Assembly (NCBI GenBank): GCA_028023455.1
Contig: JAQFVV010012420.1
Coordinates: forward strand, 5,907,770 to 5,971,769
Length of the DNA: 64,000 bases
Direction of reading: 5' to 3'
Origin: Epiperipatus broadwayi
Lineage: Eukaryota; Onychophora; Udeonychophora; Euonychophora; Peripatidae
In this document: positions 46,650 through 58,890 of the stretch, piece after piece
Numbering within the stretch: the stretch's first letter is position 1
How the letters are laid out: each line of letters opens with the position of its first letter
Made by a program: the position numbers and the translations under genes
The notes under the pieces: model-generated
The model's database searches: none
The model's input: the letters and a program-made list of their open reading frames with translations, nothing else
What the model was told of the DNA's origin: nothing

Positions 46650-48045
46650 CTAGAATGTTATGAAAAAGCAGAAATGCATATCAAAGTCTTGATGTAGTTG
46701 AAAACTATGTTTTGTATATAAAGATGAATGAATGTCAGTTTTACAATGCTTTAATTACTGAAAATTATTAACTAATTAATTATAATAGTAATGACATTGC
46801 TTGGTGATATGAATAAATATATACTTATCTGGGAATTACAATATAGAATATTTCTTTTCATTAGTATTTTTAAAATATTTGTCTATGTCATTTAGTGTAT
46901 TTATGCTATTTATAATTATTACCAATTGTATTATGAATTATATAACTAAGGTAACTCTGTGTAGCTAAATTGATTTATATATATATATTAAAAATCATCA
47001 TGGCTAGTCTTGTTAATCATAGGAATGACATTCTAGTATTTTTGCAATTTTTATTAAAGAATACATAGAGAAGGAAGAAAGATTAAAAAGGAAGAAAGAT
47101 TGCTTCCTCCAACATGTTTTGAAATAATATTTTGATATTGGTTAGCAATTTTCAATATTATTTTATAGCAATGTTACAGTATATAAATGTTATTAATAAA
47201 TTATTAAAAAAATAAATCTATAAAATAAATAGAAAAAAAATCAAGATAAAATATAAGGCAACAAATACATATAAAAAAGATACAGGTCCTACTTAAAAAA
47301 TTATTAGATAAGAAAGGATAACCATAATATACATTTTAATATAAAACAAAAATATTAATTACAAAAGAAAATCTTTATCAATAGTTCCACCGATTTTTGT
47401 AACCTATGCTCATGAATAGTGAATAGTGAGCTCATAAATAGTAAAAGAAAAATGATTTAAAAATATTATGAAAAAATATTATTAGTAAGTGTTAATGGAG
47501 AGGAAAAAACTCCATATTGTGATCATATATGTTTATGTTAAATTCTCTTTTTATTATCTAACATGACAATGCAATAATATGACCAATAAATAACACGATA
47601 TTTTTTTTTGATTTATTATTGTTACTTTTTATTATAACATTTCAATTTTAGGACTATATTATAAGTTTTATTAAGTTTTATATGAGAAGTGTACACTACA
47701 TTATAAAGCATAATCACAAGGAAAAAAGGAAGGTGGTTTATTTTTTCTTTAATGTAATAATAATAATGATCATAATGGTTTTCAAAAGTAGTTTAAAGTA
47801 TGACTTGTATAAAACATTAAAAAAACTTGAATTAATATTACTATTATTATTTAATTCATATTGCTAGATGTTATAGGTTCATTTAACTTTTCAAAAATAT
47901 ATGAACAATATTTATTCAGTAAAGTCTATCATTTTTTCAGTTTCTCACTAGTGCACCATTTATTGTGAGATATAGAATTCTTCATATTACTACTAATTTC
48001 TACTTTTTGGCTAATTACTAACTTTTGAAAGCATTACATACTTTT
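46650..48045. other. AT-rich DNA, nothing recognised
   Basis: No supported feature. The frame 47682-47867 is chance. Confidence 0.5.
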
Positions 48046-48054
48046 ACAATAAAT

Positions 48055-51000
48055 TCATTCATCATTGTCAACCATTATTAATCCATTGTAGGATATAGGT
48101 CTCTCCATGTTCAATTCATCTTCTCTAATCTCTAGACTCTCTTCTCTGCATGACCCCTGCACACTTTCTTATTTCATCCATCCATCTTTTATCATTTCTT
48201 CTAGCAATATGTCCAGCCCATCTCCACTTCAGTTTTTAATTATTTCAATGATGTCAATAACACATGTTCTCTTATCCATATATTTTATTTTCAATCTCTT
48301 CTTGTTATTCCTAACATGCACCTCTCCATATTTCTTTGAATGATCTGAAGTTTCTGTATTGTTATTCTATTAAGTAGCCAAGTCTCAGATTCATAAGTAA
48401 GAACTGGTAAAACACATCCTTTTCAAACATATAGACATACTTCCTTTTAGTATTAAGTTATTTCTACCAAAAGCATACCAACCAAGTTTAATTCTATGAT
48501 TAATTTTATCCACTATGTTTCCATATGTAGTAATAATATGACTAAGGTATTTTTAGTTGTTAACTTTTTCTAATTCATCATAATCAATCTTTATTTTTAT
48601 CTTTTGAAAAAATCCATTGAACATTACTTAACTCTTTTTAACATTGATCTTTAGTTCTACTTTCTTACTTTCATCTGATAATTGTTGCTACATTTTGTGA
48701 AGCTCTGAAGCAAAAACAACTACATCAACTGCAAAATCTAAATGATTTAAATAATTTCTATTTAGATTTACTCTTTTAGCCTCACAATTTTAATTGACAA
48801 AATACTTCTTGCAGCACTGCTGTAAAAAGTTTTGAAGATATGGAATCACTTTGTCTTACATCCTTCTTAATGTTAGTTAACCTTTCTAGAATCATTATAT
48901 AATCTAATTATTGCTGTTGCATTTTTATAAATATTCTTCAAAATATGACAATATCCTGGGTCCATACCTTGATGATCCAATGTTTTAATCACTAAAGAAA
49001 TGCTTATAGAATCAAATGTCTTTTCATAATCTACCAATCCAAAGCATAATGGTAACTCATATTCATTGGTCCTTTTTATAACTTCTATCACTACTTGGAT
49101 ATGATCTACTGTCCTAAAACCACTTTTAAATCCAGCTTGTTTTCTTGGTTGGCTAAAATCCAATGTTTTCTGTAGATGAGTTGTTATTATCTTGGTAAAA
49201 TTTTTATATAAAACTGATAAAATATTGATTGATCTGTAATTTCTAATATCTTTTTTTCATCTTTTTTAAATATAATATCAATACTGTATTCTTCCAGTCA
49301 TCTGATACATCTTTATCATTTAGACATTTGATATATAACTTTGCCAAAAAAATATTATATTTTTTCACCTGATTCTTTTAATATATTGATTATAATTCAA
49401 TCATTACCTGGAGCTTTTTCTTTCTTCATAAATTTAATTGCATGTCTCATTTCTTCATTTAAAATCCTGGTTAATTTAGAAGATAAAATAAATGTAGGTT
49501 GTACTTGTCCTTTATTGCTATATAATTCTTAATAGAACTCTTCTATCCATTTCATGATGTCATCTCTCTTTTTAGTAATAGTTCCACCTTTTTTTCTTAT
49601 TGCAGATATAAATTTCCTACCAATACCAAAATGTTGTTTTACATTCTTGAGACTTTTATTCTCTTCTACAGCTTTCCTTGTTAGTTCAATATCAACTTCT
49701 TTTCACATCATTTTACAAAATTCTAGATATTCAATCCTTTTTAATGCATCATATTTATCTATTGCTTTCTTCATAAATTCTCTATTCTCAGTAGAAATTT
49801 TATTGGTCAATTGCTGCTTTTTTCTACCAGTTCTCTTTGTTCGGTTTTTAAAAGTGTATCAATTATTTTCTTGAATAAATATTCAAATCTCAATCATGTT
49901 CAAAATCTACTAATACATGAAACTGATTTGCAAGTTCAAATTTAAATTCATTGGAATGTTTCTGTAGATTAGAATATTAATTGTAAATATTGTTTTTCTT
50001 AATAATTTTTGTCTCTCCAGTTTTGTATTAACACGTATCTTACATCTTACTAATCGATGATCACTTCCTGTGTTGAATTTATTAGGAACATCACAATCTT
50101 GAAATATGTATTTTCTGTTAGCCAAAATATAATCCAATTCTGATTTACCTTCATTTGGATGTTTCCATGTCCATTTCTTTTAAAGTTTTTCTCAAAAAAA
50201 GAAACCATAATATAAAGTTTTTCTTTTTCTGCAAACTCCACCAGTCTATGTCTTCTCTCATTTCTATTACCACAACCAAATTTATTTACAGCACTTCCAT
50301 CTTTCATTTGTTTATCAATTCTAGCAGTAAAGTTTCCCATAACCATTTTAAAATGTTGTTTAGTCTGATCAAAAGCCTTTTATACATCCACATAAAAATC
50401 TTTTACTACTTCATCACTATGAGAACTTGGGGTATAAACTTGAATTATCTGCATTTGGTATCTACCATTATGTTGAATAACTAATCTTCCCACTCTGTCT
50501 GATACACCATCAATATCCACAATGTTGTTCTTCCACTTTTTATTTATATTGAATCCTACTCCACTTGTACTTTCAATATTTGTGTCTTTGTAGTAGAATA
50601 CATTTCCACTTTTTAAATCAATTGTCTATTCACCTTTTTTTTTAACTTTACAAAGTCCAATAATGTCTCATTTAATATAAGACAATTCTTTTTCCAGTTT
50701 TTGCAATCTTTCTTCACTTGAAATTGATCTGTAGTTGTAAGTATCTAAATAAAAAGGTCATCATCAAATGACAGCCTGGGTCCACAATCAGGGGATTCTT
50801 AGCACCCTTCACCTTCAGCCACCAACCACTGCCTTGGCTGATGACTTTACAGCCTCCTGGGAATAAGGTTCATGATTTATTTGTCTCATGATTGTATATC
50901 TATTAGAGAAGATTTTTTTCATTCACACACACATTCATTCTGCCTTATCAGGCAATTGAGAAAAAAGACCATGGTGTTTCTTGATCTTAAACTTAGAGGT

Positions 51001-51170
51001 AAACAACCAATGCTGGCTAATTTATGTTGATAAGCAGCCCATTCATGTTAATATACTATATAAATAATCATACAGTAATAACAGCTGCAATGACAAGAAT
51101 ACATGGAATGGTCATTAAGAATTTGCCCTGCTCAGTTTTTTTAAGGCTTCTAAGAAGAATCAAAGGATCT
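48055..51170 (-). pseudogene. RTE-type LINE, nearly full length, inactive
   Basis: On the minus strand a 5' leader (about 50790-51170) is followed by an APE endonuclease region. It reads KSGNVFYYKDTNIES near 50560, MVMGNFTARID at 50346 and on, RNERRHRLVEFAEKEKLY, and YILANRKYIFQDCDV and NTGSDHRLVRCKI in 49910-50137. The RT follows, with QAGFKSGFRTVDHIQVVIE and VDYEKTFDSI in 48873-49163. The GVRQSDSIS and NHLDFAVDVVVFASELHK blocks lie at about 48690-48850, and the C-terminal end is at 48055-48350. APE plus RT in one frame, with a short TGA-rich 3' end, fits RTE elements. Frameshifts and stops are frequent, and the usual ADD reads AVD (48724-48732), so it is dead. Plus-strand frames here are shadows. 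Confidence 0.85.
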
Positions 51171-51179
51171 CCTTTCAAT

Positions 51180-52295
51180 TAACAGTAATAATTAGCAAAT
51201 AATTAATGCTTTATATGAAACTTCTTGGCTAATTTGATTTTATATCAATTTATTTTTACTTTCTCTGTAAGTTATTTTAATCTTTTCAAATACAGACATT
51301 TTCTATTGTTAAACCTGGTGGTGGTCTCTGTCAATGCTTAATATTTCATTTACGTATAAAATATTTATTTTATACTAAACTCAATAATTTGATTTTTTTT
51401 TTAATTTAATTTTACAACAAAAATATTCTAAAAAGTCATATTTAAACTTTTCAAATATTAAAAAAAAGATTTATAATAAGAATAAAGAATATAAAACAGT
51501 ATTGAATGATCTGAAGAAAAGTAATCTTTAGAAAATCAACAAAATCTTTTTTATTTGACATTTATTTTTAAAGCATTGATAAATAAATGTTAACACCTGA
51601 TAAATCTATCAAGTTCTGCTTTAAAATCTTAAAATTGCTTTACAATATTTAGAATATCCAAAAAGATACTAACACAGTGTTGATTTTGATAGATAATGGC
51701 ATTATGCAATAGTTTCATGTAGATATGACCATTTTATGCCATATTTTTTTTGTTAACATGGATAATCAAATTTATTAACTTCTGTTTTTAAAAATAATAT
51801 ACATATGAATAAAATAAAAGTGTTTGTATGTAATTTTTTTTTGTTCTAAATAATTATTAAATAATCACCATGTTAAAAAACAGAAATATTTAATAAACTA
51901 GTAAAAAAAAAACATTTTTTTTATTTCAAAAGTTTTCTCAAAATAATCTCACAAGTGCAGTGGGAAATAGATTGCAAAAAACCAAAACCGTCATAGCATT
52001 GGAGCTGTATTTTTTGTGTGAAGGTCTTTGATCTTTACTGAAATTTCTGGAAACTACTGAGTTCATCAGATATTTTTTTGATTTAATAAGTCAATAATCA
52101 TGAGATCTCAGGTTTTACATTTAAAAAAAAAACTATGTTAATATCAGTTAAGATAGTAGTAGAAGAGTGATCTAAAGTGACTGAACTACAACATTATTTC
52201 TCAAGTAAACAAGCTGTGAAAATTAATAATACTGTAATAAAAAAGTTTTAAAGTCTTTGTCAATAAAAGTTCTAAGCTTTAACCCTTTAACTGTC
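51180..52295. other. AT-rich DNA, nothing recognised
   Basis: No supported feature. A weak tRNA-like string near 52085-52125 is too degenerate to call. Confidence 0.5.
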
Positions 52296-52299
52296 CAAT

Positions 52300-53110
52300 T
52301 GTTCATTCGCTGCAGGTGGTATCACTCAAAGCTTTTAATTAGCCGATGCACAAAATAATGTATCAATTTTTCAAAAGTTATTGACCGTTTTTTTAAATAT
52401 ATTCACTTTAGTTTCGTTTTTAAAAAGTATATTAGTAATTTCTCACATTATAAAAATAAACGAAAGTTTGTTCAAAAATAAATTTTGATTTTTAATTTTA
52501 AAAATATTTGTTACGGTTGACATGAAAAGAAACGGCAATCATAATTTCACGTTATGATTTTTTTTTTCCCGACTTTGCAATAAATAAATAATTCTTGCTA
52601 AAATCGTAACTATTTTTGTAAAATAATATTTATTTTTGACATATTATATGAAAATAATTTGTATTTTATTTGTATTTCATCAAAAAATATTTTTAAAATG
52701 CTCTAAAACATTCGTTTATCATTTTCAAAATAAAACAAAAGCGTTCGTAAATTTTTAATTTTTGGCAGCCATATAAAAATTTTAACAGCCAATAAGATTC
52801 AAGAAAAGATGATGAGAAGGCGGAGCTTTTCCATTTTCTTTTGTTTACAAAATTTCAACAGCCAATAAGATTCAAGAAAAGATGTGAAAAGGCAGTGCTT
52901 AGTTTTTGTTTGACATAAATCATCAATTAATTGATTTTTTACTTGTAAAATAATTCAATAGATGGCAGTATATTATAAAACTTTTTGCGTTCTAAAAAAT
53001 GATGTTAAAACCGTAAACGTAGTCCAAAAACTAAGCAATTTACAGCGATGTCAAATTTACTCGATTAAAACGAATATGTATCAAAAATTGCCTCGATTAA
53101 GAACGAGTCA
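52300..53110 (+). promoter_or_regulatory. CpG-retaining patch with duplicated CCAAT/GC-type module
   Basis: About 20 CpGs occur in 800 bp (ATTCGCTG, TTACGGTTG, AAACGGCAA, CCCGAC, AGCGTTCGTAA, AAACGAATA, AACGAGTC), unlike the neighbours. A 73-bp-spaced duplication, ACAGCCAATAAGATTCAAGA at 52785 and 52858, carries a CCAAT box each time, and the first copy has GGCGGAGC. These are features of a promoter. The frame 52962-53144 begins about 60 bp after the second copy and contains many of the CpGs, but its 60-residue product has no domain I recognise. A plus-strand transcript starting here is possible. Confidence 0.4.
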
Positions 53111-53144
53111 AACAGTTAAAAGGTTAATTGTTTTTTTATTGTAG
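52962..53144 (+). CDS. Small ORF downstream of the CCAAT module, unknown
   Basis: The frame starts GATGGCAGTATATTATAAAA and encodes 60 residues, basic, with two cysteines in the first half and an LPRLRTSQTVKR stretch. It ends in FLL. It retains CpGs, which is unusual for chance frames in this window. There is no signal peptide or known motif and no donor site at its end. It may be a real short exon or simply part of the regulatory patch. Confidence 0.2.
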   Translation: MAVYYKTFCVLKNDVKTVNVVQKLSNLQRCQIYSIKTNMYQKLPRLRTSQTVKRLIVFLL

Positions 53145-53149
53145 GTTTT

Positions 53150-54050
53150 TAATTGCTAACTGTATTTATTAAAAGTCATTCAAATTATAGCCTTAGCAAT
53201 GATTAAAAATATTAGGGCTGTTAAAAAATTATGAATCAAACTGTGTAGGCAAAATATTACTATTCATAAGCATTAAAAATTACTTAGTTAATTTATTAAA
53301 AAAAAAGATCATTAGATAAGTTGACTGGATTGAAAAAGTTAGATTAATTTCACTCAATACATTGCAAAATGAAAGAGAATAAATAAATAACCAATGGTTA
53401 AAAATAAAACAATGATAGCATGTCAGAAGGTAAGTTAATTTATTGAAAATATTTGAATGACAAAAATAATAATTCTTCAATTGTATGAAGATAAAAAGAC
53501 AACATAAAATAAATATTAAATAAGTTATAATGAAGAAAAGATTTGTTTCAAAGACTTAGACTAAAACTGAAATTAACAAAACAAAGAAATAAAGTGTTGA
53601 ATTTCGTGTTCTGAAGTAGAAGATATTTGCAAAGATTTTAAATTGTTTGTTATATGATATTTAAAAACAACAATTCCCCTCACTATTTTCTAGATTCATT
53701 TATTACTAGCCTGAGTAAATAATGGACATCTGATAGCATAGTGCTTTAAAAGTCATAATTCCATTAACGAATTAAGCTGGCTTGAAGTCAGTTTCTAGAT
53801 GCTTTACCAAACTGTAAACTCATTTTACTCTTTATCTAGGAAAGTTAATGCTAACAGCCATGTTATGTGACTTTTCATATGCTTAGTCATATATTTTCAA
53901 GAATTGGTCTGTTCATCTTACTCTAGAGATATTTAATCTAAGACTAAAAAAATCACTTAGCATTGGTATTGTGGTACAATACCAACATCTCCAGTCCAGT
54001 TTCTGTTTTTTGCATTTATCAAGAACTTAAGATTTTATGCTGAAACCAAT
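53150..54050. other. AT-rich DNA, nothing recognised
   Basis: No supported feature. Confidence 0.5.
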
Positions 54051-54059
54051 GGGCTCATG

Positions 54060-54560
54060 CATCTAATAATTTATTATCTGGTGCTCATTGATTATTTAAA
54101 TGTACAAGAAATGATTCTAGAGTAAGGTAAAAGAATTATTTCTTAAGCAATATAAATATGCATATAAAAAAGTCATGCACAGTTATTATTAGTATTGATT
54201 TTCCTAACCAAAAGATAAAAGAGGCCTAGAATTACAATGGACTAAGATATCTAAAATATATAAAACTAACCTAGTGTCAGATCTATATAACTATGCAAAT
54301 AAAGTTATTTCAGGATATTAATTTGTATAATATAAAGGAATAAAGCAGTAAAAGGTAGTTTCTAGACACAAAAGTACATTGGTTATATCTTTGAATCATA
54401 ACTTCTCACTGACAGAAATCATCTAGAAATGTGAATATTATAACATCTGTTGGGTATTCATTGATTATTCAAGCTTATAATAGTTGGTTCTATAGCACAG
54501 GATGAAGTAAATTCCTTCTTTAAGTATAGTACATATGGTATTAAAATAATTTAAATTTAG
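54060..54560 (+). repeat. Dispersed repeat family H, copies 3 and 4
   Basis: GTGCTCATTGATTATTTAAA at 54081 and TTCATTGATTATTCAAGCTT at about 54456 start the same block twice, about 375 bp apart. Between them lie TAGTTTCTAGACACAAAAGT and TTCTCACTGACAGAAATC as in the 42.7 and 46.4 kb copies. This may be a tandem pair. Confidence 0.45.
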
Positions 54561-54569
54561 CATGCTCAG

Positions 54570-55400
54570 TCATGTTTTGAAAAAAATATTGTATAAGACC
54601 ATTTTGTATATTTTTTCTCTGGTTTTCTGGATTTGTGAAGCAAATGTAATATTACAAGATCCCATATACATAGGAAGCCAATGTTTAGAATAGATGATTT
54701 GTGATAAATTTCAATATGCCCTTAATATGATGAATTATATTTCATTTATGATTGTATATTATCTTAAAATCTTTTAAAAAAGATACAATATTGATTGCTT
54801 TTATTGAGATATTATGGTTGGATATAGATTACAATAGAGGCTACACCTGGGAAAGTTAAATTTTAGAAAATAACATTTTATAGAAGAGGTTAAAATACAA
54901 ATTGCAAGTCTTTAAATAAAAAGACTGAAGTCTGTATTGTATGATATGTATGCAAATAATTGTAGTTAGACTGATTTATATAGTCATCTTAAAACTTGTA
55001 TTTTTTTTTTGTGTGTAATTATAATGAATATGTTCATTATTTTATTTTAATGAATTTTTTATTCTAAAATTATATATCTCACGGATAAGAGATGTCTGAA
55101 TATTTTCAAGTATTTCCATGTGTAAAGACTGAGATTATTTATGCTGAAAAATATTAGTAAGGTGCATTGTTCTGAAAAATATTTTGATCAATGTTAGACC
55201 ATTCATGATGGATAAGCTTTTTTTTGTTGTTTCAGGGCGATAGGGTTTGGTTTCTGAAAAAGAAATCTGAATTTTTATTTCTAGGATCACTTAAAAATTT
55301 TTAGATTGATTTTCAATAAATGAAATGGTCAAGAAATTATTCAGATATTTCTTCAGTAATATTTTATACAGAGCGAGAGAGAAAAAAATCTTTATTAATT
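54570..55400. other. AT-rich DNA, nothing recognised
   Basis: No supported feature. The minus-strand frame 55291-55491 overlaps the start of a family F arm and is a shadow. Confidence 0.5.
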
Positions 55401-55407
55401 GTTGTAC

Positions 55408-55419
55408 AATTTTAAGAAT
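55408..55419. repeat. Target-site duplication, left copy
   Basis: AATTTTAAGAAT at 55408-55419 recurs exactly at 56338-56349 and brackets the family F foldback. Confidence 0.75.
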
Positions 55420-55503
55420 ATATGAGCACAGACTTTCACACCATCCACCTCTCTCCACTCTATCTAATAACACTGATACACCTAAACACATATATGCTGA
55501 AAA

Positions 55504-55571
55504 GATAAATAATCACCAATATACGTATTTCATGCTAAACCAGCAATCATCAGTTGGTCCAGACTATCATC
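55504..55571 (-). ncRNA. Hammerhead ribozyme, family F (type I)
   Basis: On the minus strand the order is ATAGTC, TGG bulge, ACCAA, CTGATGA (55547-55553), TTGCT-GGTTT-AGCAT, GAAA, TACGTA, TA, TTGGT, GATTAT. ACCAA pairs with TTGGT and ATAGTC with GATTAT to give a two-part stem I. Stem II is TGCT/AGCA, with its innermost pair mutated to T-T. Stem III is the palindrome TACGTA, which can only pair well between two ribozymes, as in the dimeric hammerheads of PLEs and retrozymes. Predicted cleavage follows TA, before TTGG. Confidence 0.8.
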
Positions 55572-56131
55572 TTTACACACATATATAGTATAAGTGCTCA
55601 GATATATATTAAGATAGACTATCCTCATAGTTTAATGGACAGGCTTCAATCCACTCCACACTCCAACTCTTCAACCGTCCATCCAATTGAAAATCTGATG
55701 ATGGAATGCTCAAAGGCCACCCTGAGGCCGAGATTATTGTCACACCCATGTTGACCTAAGGTCAATCTGAACCCCACATGTACAGGACATAATCCATTTA
55801 ATACATATACCCTATATTACATATATATAGCCACAGGTATATAACAAGCCTGTGTTTCAGTTATTACATTATAGAGATGTCTGCCCATCCTTGCATATGT
55901 ATTAAATGGATTATGTCCTGTACATGTGGGGTTCAGATTGACCTTAGGTCAACATGGGTGTGACAATAATCTCGGCCTCAGGGTGGCCTTTGAGCATTCC
56001 ATCATCAGATTTTCAATTGGATGGACGGTTGAAGAGTTGGAGTGTGGAGTGGATTGAAGCCTGTCCATTAAACTATGAGGAAAGTCTATCTTAATATATA
56101 TCTGAGCACTTATACTATATATGTGTGTAAA

Positions 56132-56199
56132 GATGATAGTCTGGACCAACTGATGATTGCTGGTTTAGCATGAAATACGTATATTGGTGATTATTTATC
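56132..56199 (+). ncRNA. Hammerhead ribozyme, family F (type I)
   Basis: Mirror copy of the previous one. CTGATGA lies at 56150-56156, GAAA at 56172-56175, TACGTA at 56176-56181, and the predicted cut is between 56183 and 56184, before TTGG. All catalytic core bases match the hammerhead consensus. The T-T at the base of stem II may slow it. Confidence 0.8.
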
Positions 56200-56344
56200 T
56201 TTTCAGCATATATGTGTTTAGGTGTATCAGTGTTATTAGATAGAGTGGAGAGAGGTGGGTGGTGTGAAAGTCTGTGCTCATATACCCTATATTACATATA
56301 TATAGCCACAGGTATATAACAAGCCTGTGTTTCAGTTAATTTTA

Positions 56345-58545
56345 AGAATGTAAGCAAAAACTGTTTTTTTTTTTTTAAATAAAAATGTTGCTTCTGTTTA
56401 AAATTGAAATGTTATAAATAAATAAAAATCATTTTAATTAATATGTTTGTAATACTGAATTCTAATTTTATAAAGTAGACTTACTAAAATATTTTATTTA
56501 GAAATAATTAAAATGCTGATTACAATTTTTTTTTTATTGATGCTATTTAAAAGTTAAAAATAATCTTTATTTTCTTTTTAAAAATAATTTTATATAAATT
56601 AATGTGTTATTTTCATTAAATTATTTATAAACTTATAAATCTGCAGAGTAAACAATTAAAACAAGCTTCCGTTTAAATTATTTTTTCTGTTCATTTTTTT
56701 ATTTGCTCAGTAAATCAATTTCATAATTTTTTTTTAAATATCTTACAATAAAAAAAGAAAAGAAAAGTAGATTTTTAGTATCTAAAATAATCGTATGATC
56801 ACGTGACATGCAAGCCCCATATTCACAGCATTCATTCATTTGGCCAAAGAAATATTTTAAATCGTCTTTAATTGGAAATTCGTGTGAACTTCGTTAAAAT
56901 GTTTTAGTGAAATTAACAAACCAAATTAATTATAAATGTAACTCGTATAAAAATTACAATAATATAAAAATATTGCTAAAATGATCTCTAGCACAGTGAA
57001 TTATAAATCTATAAATATTTTAATGTCACAGTAATTTATGTAGCTGCTTATTTATTTTCTTTCAGTATTTTTGAACAATAAAAATTATCATTAAATTATT
57101 TATAGATGTTTTAAAATTTAAATTTAAAAAAAAAGTCACTTTTACTTCCAGAAACCATCATCCATGTTTTCATAATGCATTTCAGGTCAACTAATCTCTT
57201 TCAGGTAGTCTTGGTTCTCAATATCACCCAATGTTTTAATACTATTGTTCTTATATATCTCAAAACTAGATACCTTATTAAATTACTGGCTTAACATTTA
57301 AATCACCATAAATTTAGAAATTAACACAATTGTATTACTATTCATAAATATTAAACATTTACAATAGCATTTATATCTAAATATGTGAATGATTTGAAGG
57401 TGAAGATGGTAATTTAAATTAATATCAATTTGTTTATTTATATGTATGAACAACAATAGAAAAGTATTGTATGATACAGAGAATCAATGCCATCTGAATG
57501 AATCTGAGATTGATGAAACCGATGTGATGATGACTATTTGCATTTTTTTTTTTTTGGCTATTTGTTTTGGGTATAAAGAGTTTGCTTCCATTGGACTTTT
57601 ATTTATGGTCATATGATATATTTAATCTTTAAAATTAAGTTAAATTGAATAATAAATCAACAAATTTAATAATCTCATAAATTCAAAAGCATTGATATTT
57701 TTTAAATAGTAATACTTTTATATTATTATCTAAATATATGATTGTTTTTTACAAAGCCAATTGTTTAAATTAATATAAATTATGTATAAATATTAGCCAT
57801 ATTAAATATATCTTTATGCATTTGAACACTCAATCTTACCGAGATTTGTATATCAGATTGGTTATCTTTATAAGAATTGAGAACTGGGAATGTAAGTAAA
57901 TTTATTTTACAAAAACTAATTTTGACAACTAGTACTTACATAGTTTATCAATTCTGAGATTATATATATGTGTACTATTTTTAATATTTTATATTTAATA
58001 ATTTCTAGATGACATTATTTGGTTTTAGTAAAATTTAGTTGCAAGTTTAAGGCATTTCTAATGAATGTTTTAATTTCTACCACTTCAATATCATGGATTA
58101 TAGTTCAGAAATAATTCAATCATAATTTATTCAGAAATTTAGTTTTGTGACTTTTGCCAGTCATGATTCAATCAAGGGAACAATTTAAAGAATTATTTTT
58201 CTCCTGTTCTTCTCTTTTTCCTGCTGTATTTTTTATTAGTGATATATAAAACCACTATAGTTGTTTAAAATTTGAAAGTTGTTTTTTAAAAAAAAAATTA
58301 GCAAACAAAGTCTATATCAATACAAAAACAAAACTAAAAAAAATTGAATTCAAGAAATGGAAAAAAAAATTCAACTCAATAAATGTATAAAAAGTTTAGT
58401 AAAATATTAGAAATTATTGAAAATCATATGATAAAAGAAGTTCTAATTCAATATTCTTTCATTTTTTCTCCAATTTTCGTATACAAATTAAAGGTAAATA
58501 TATAAATTAGAGCAGTGAATCACTTTTAAAAAGTTCATTGTGTTA
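56345..58545. other. AT-rich DNA with a small CpG-retaining patch
   Basis: At 56780-56960 several CpGs persist (AATCGTATGATCACGTGACA, AAATCGTC, ATTCGTGTGAACTTCGTTA, AACTCGTA), including a CACGTG E-box at about 56799. No exon is recognised. The rest is featureless AT-rich DNA. Confidence 0.35.
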
Positions 58546-58548
58546 TAT

Positions 58549-58559
58549 TAATTGTTAAT
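58549..58559. repeat. Target-site duplication, left copy
   Basis: TAATTGTTAAT at 58549-58559 recurs exactly at 59473-59483, outside the family F multimer. Confidence 0.7.
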
Positions 58560-58831
58560 CCAAATATTTGAAAACCAGGCACTCTTCACAAACCTGGGAG
58601 CTTAATTGTAAGTATAGGGGATTTGAACTCAGATGTCAAGCACTCTTCAACTATCCACAATATCTCATACAACTGATACACAAAGATAAATAATCACCAA
58701 TATATGTATTTCGTGCTATGGATGGCTGAAAAGTTGGAGGTTGGAGTGGATTGAAGCCTGTCCATTAAAGTATAAAGATTTGCTATCTTAAATATAAACT
58801 GAGCACTGATTATATATATGTGTGGGAGATC

Positions 58832-58890
58832 ATAATCTGGACCAACTGATGAGTGATGGTTTAGCACAAAATACATATATTGGTGATTAT
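58832..58890 (+). ncRNA. Hammerhead ribozyme, family F (type I)
   Basis: ATAATC, TGG, ACCAA, CTGATGA (58846-58852), GTGAT-GGTTT-AGCAC, AAAA, TACATA, TA, TTGGT, GATTAT. Both parts of stem I pair perfectly (ATAATC/GATTAT and ACCAA/TTGGT). G12 of GAAA is A here and stem II has one mismatch, so activity is probably lost. Confidence 0.75.

Larger units (their letters stand above)
55420..56337 (+). mobile_element. Family F retrozyme-like foldback, young
   Basis: Two inverted arms of equal length, 55419-55808 and 55895-56284 (390 bp each), differ only at isolated bases and enclose an 86-bp spacer. A 60-bp segment starting CATATACCCTATATTACAT is present directly repeated at 55804-55863 and 56279-56338. 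The second copy is the one-sided tail, and it ends at the 12-bp TSD. Each arm carries a hammerhead ribozyme with an intact CTGATGA and GAAA. The near-identical 66-residue frames 55554-55754 (plus) and 55949-56149 (minus) are the same non-coding arm read twice and are not genes. High arm identity indicates recent formation or gene conversion. Confidence 0.88.

Noticed and set aside
55554-56149. Two near-identical 66-residue frames on opposite strands
   Set aside because: They are the two arms of one inverted repeat read symmetrically. The minus-strand frames at 58694-59047 share pieces of them because they read the same family F repeat. No domain is present.
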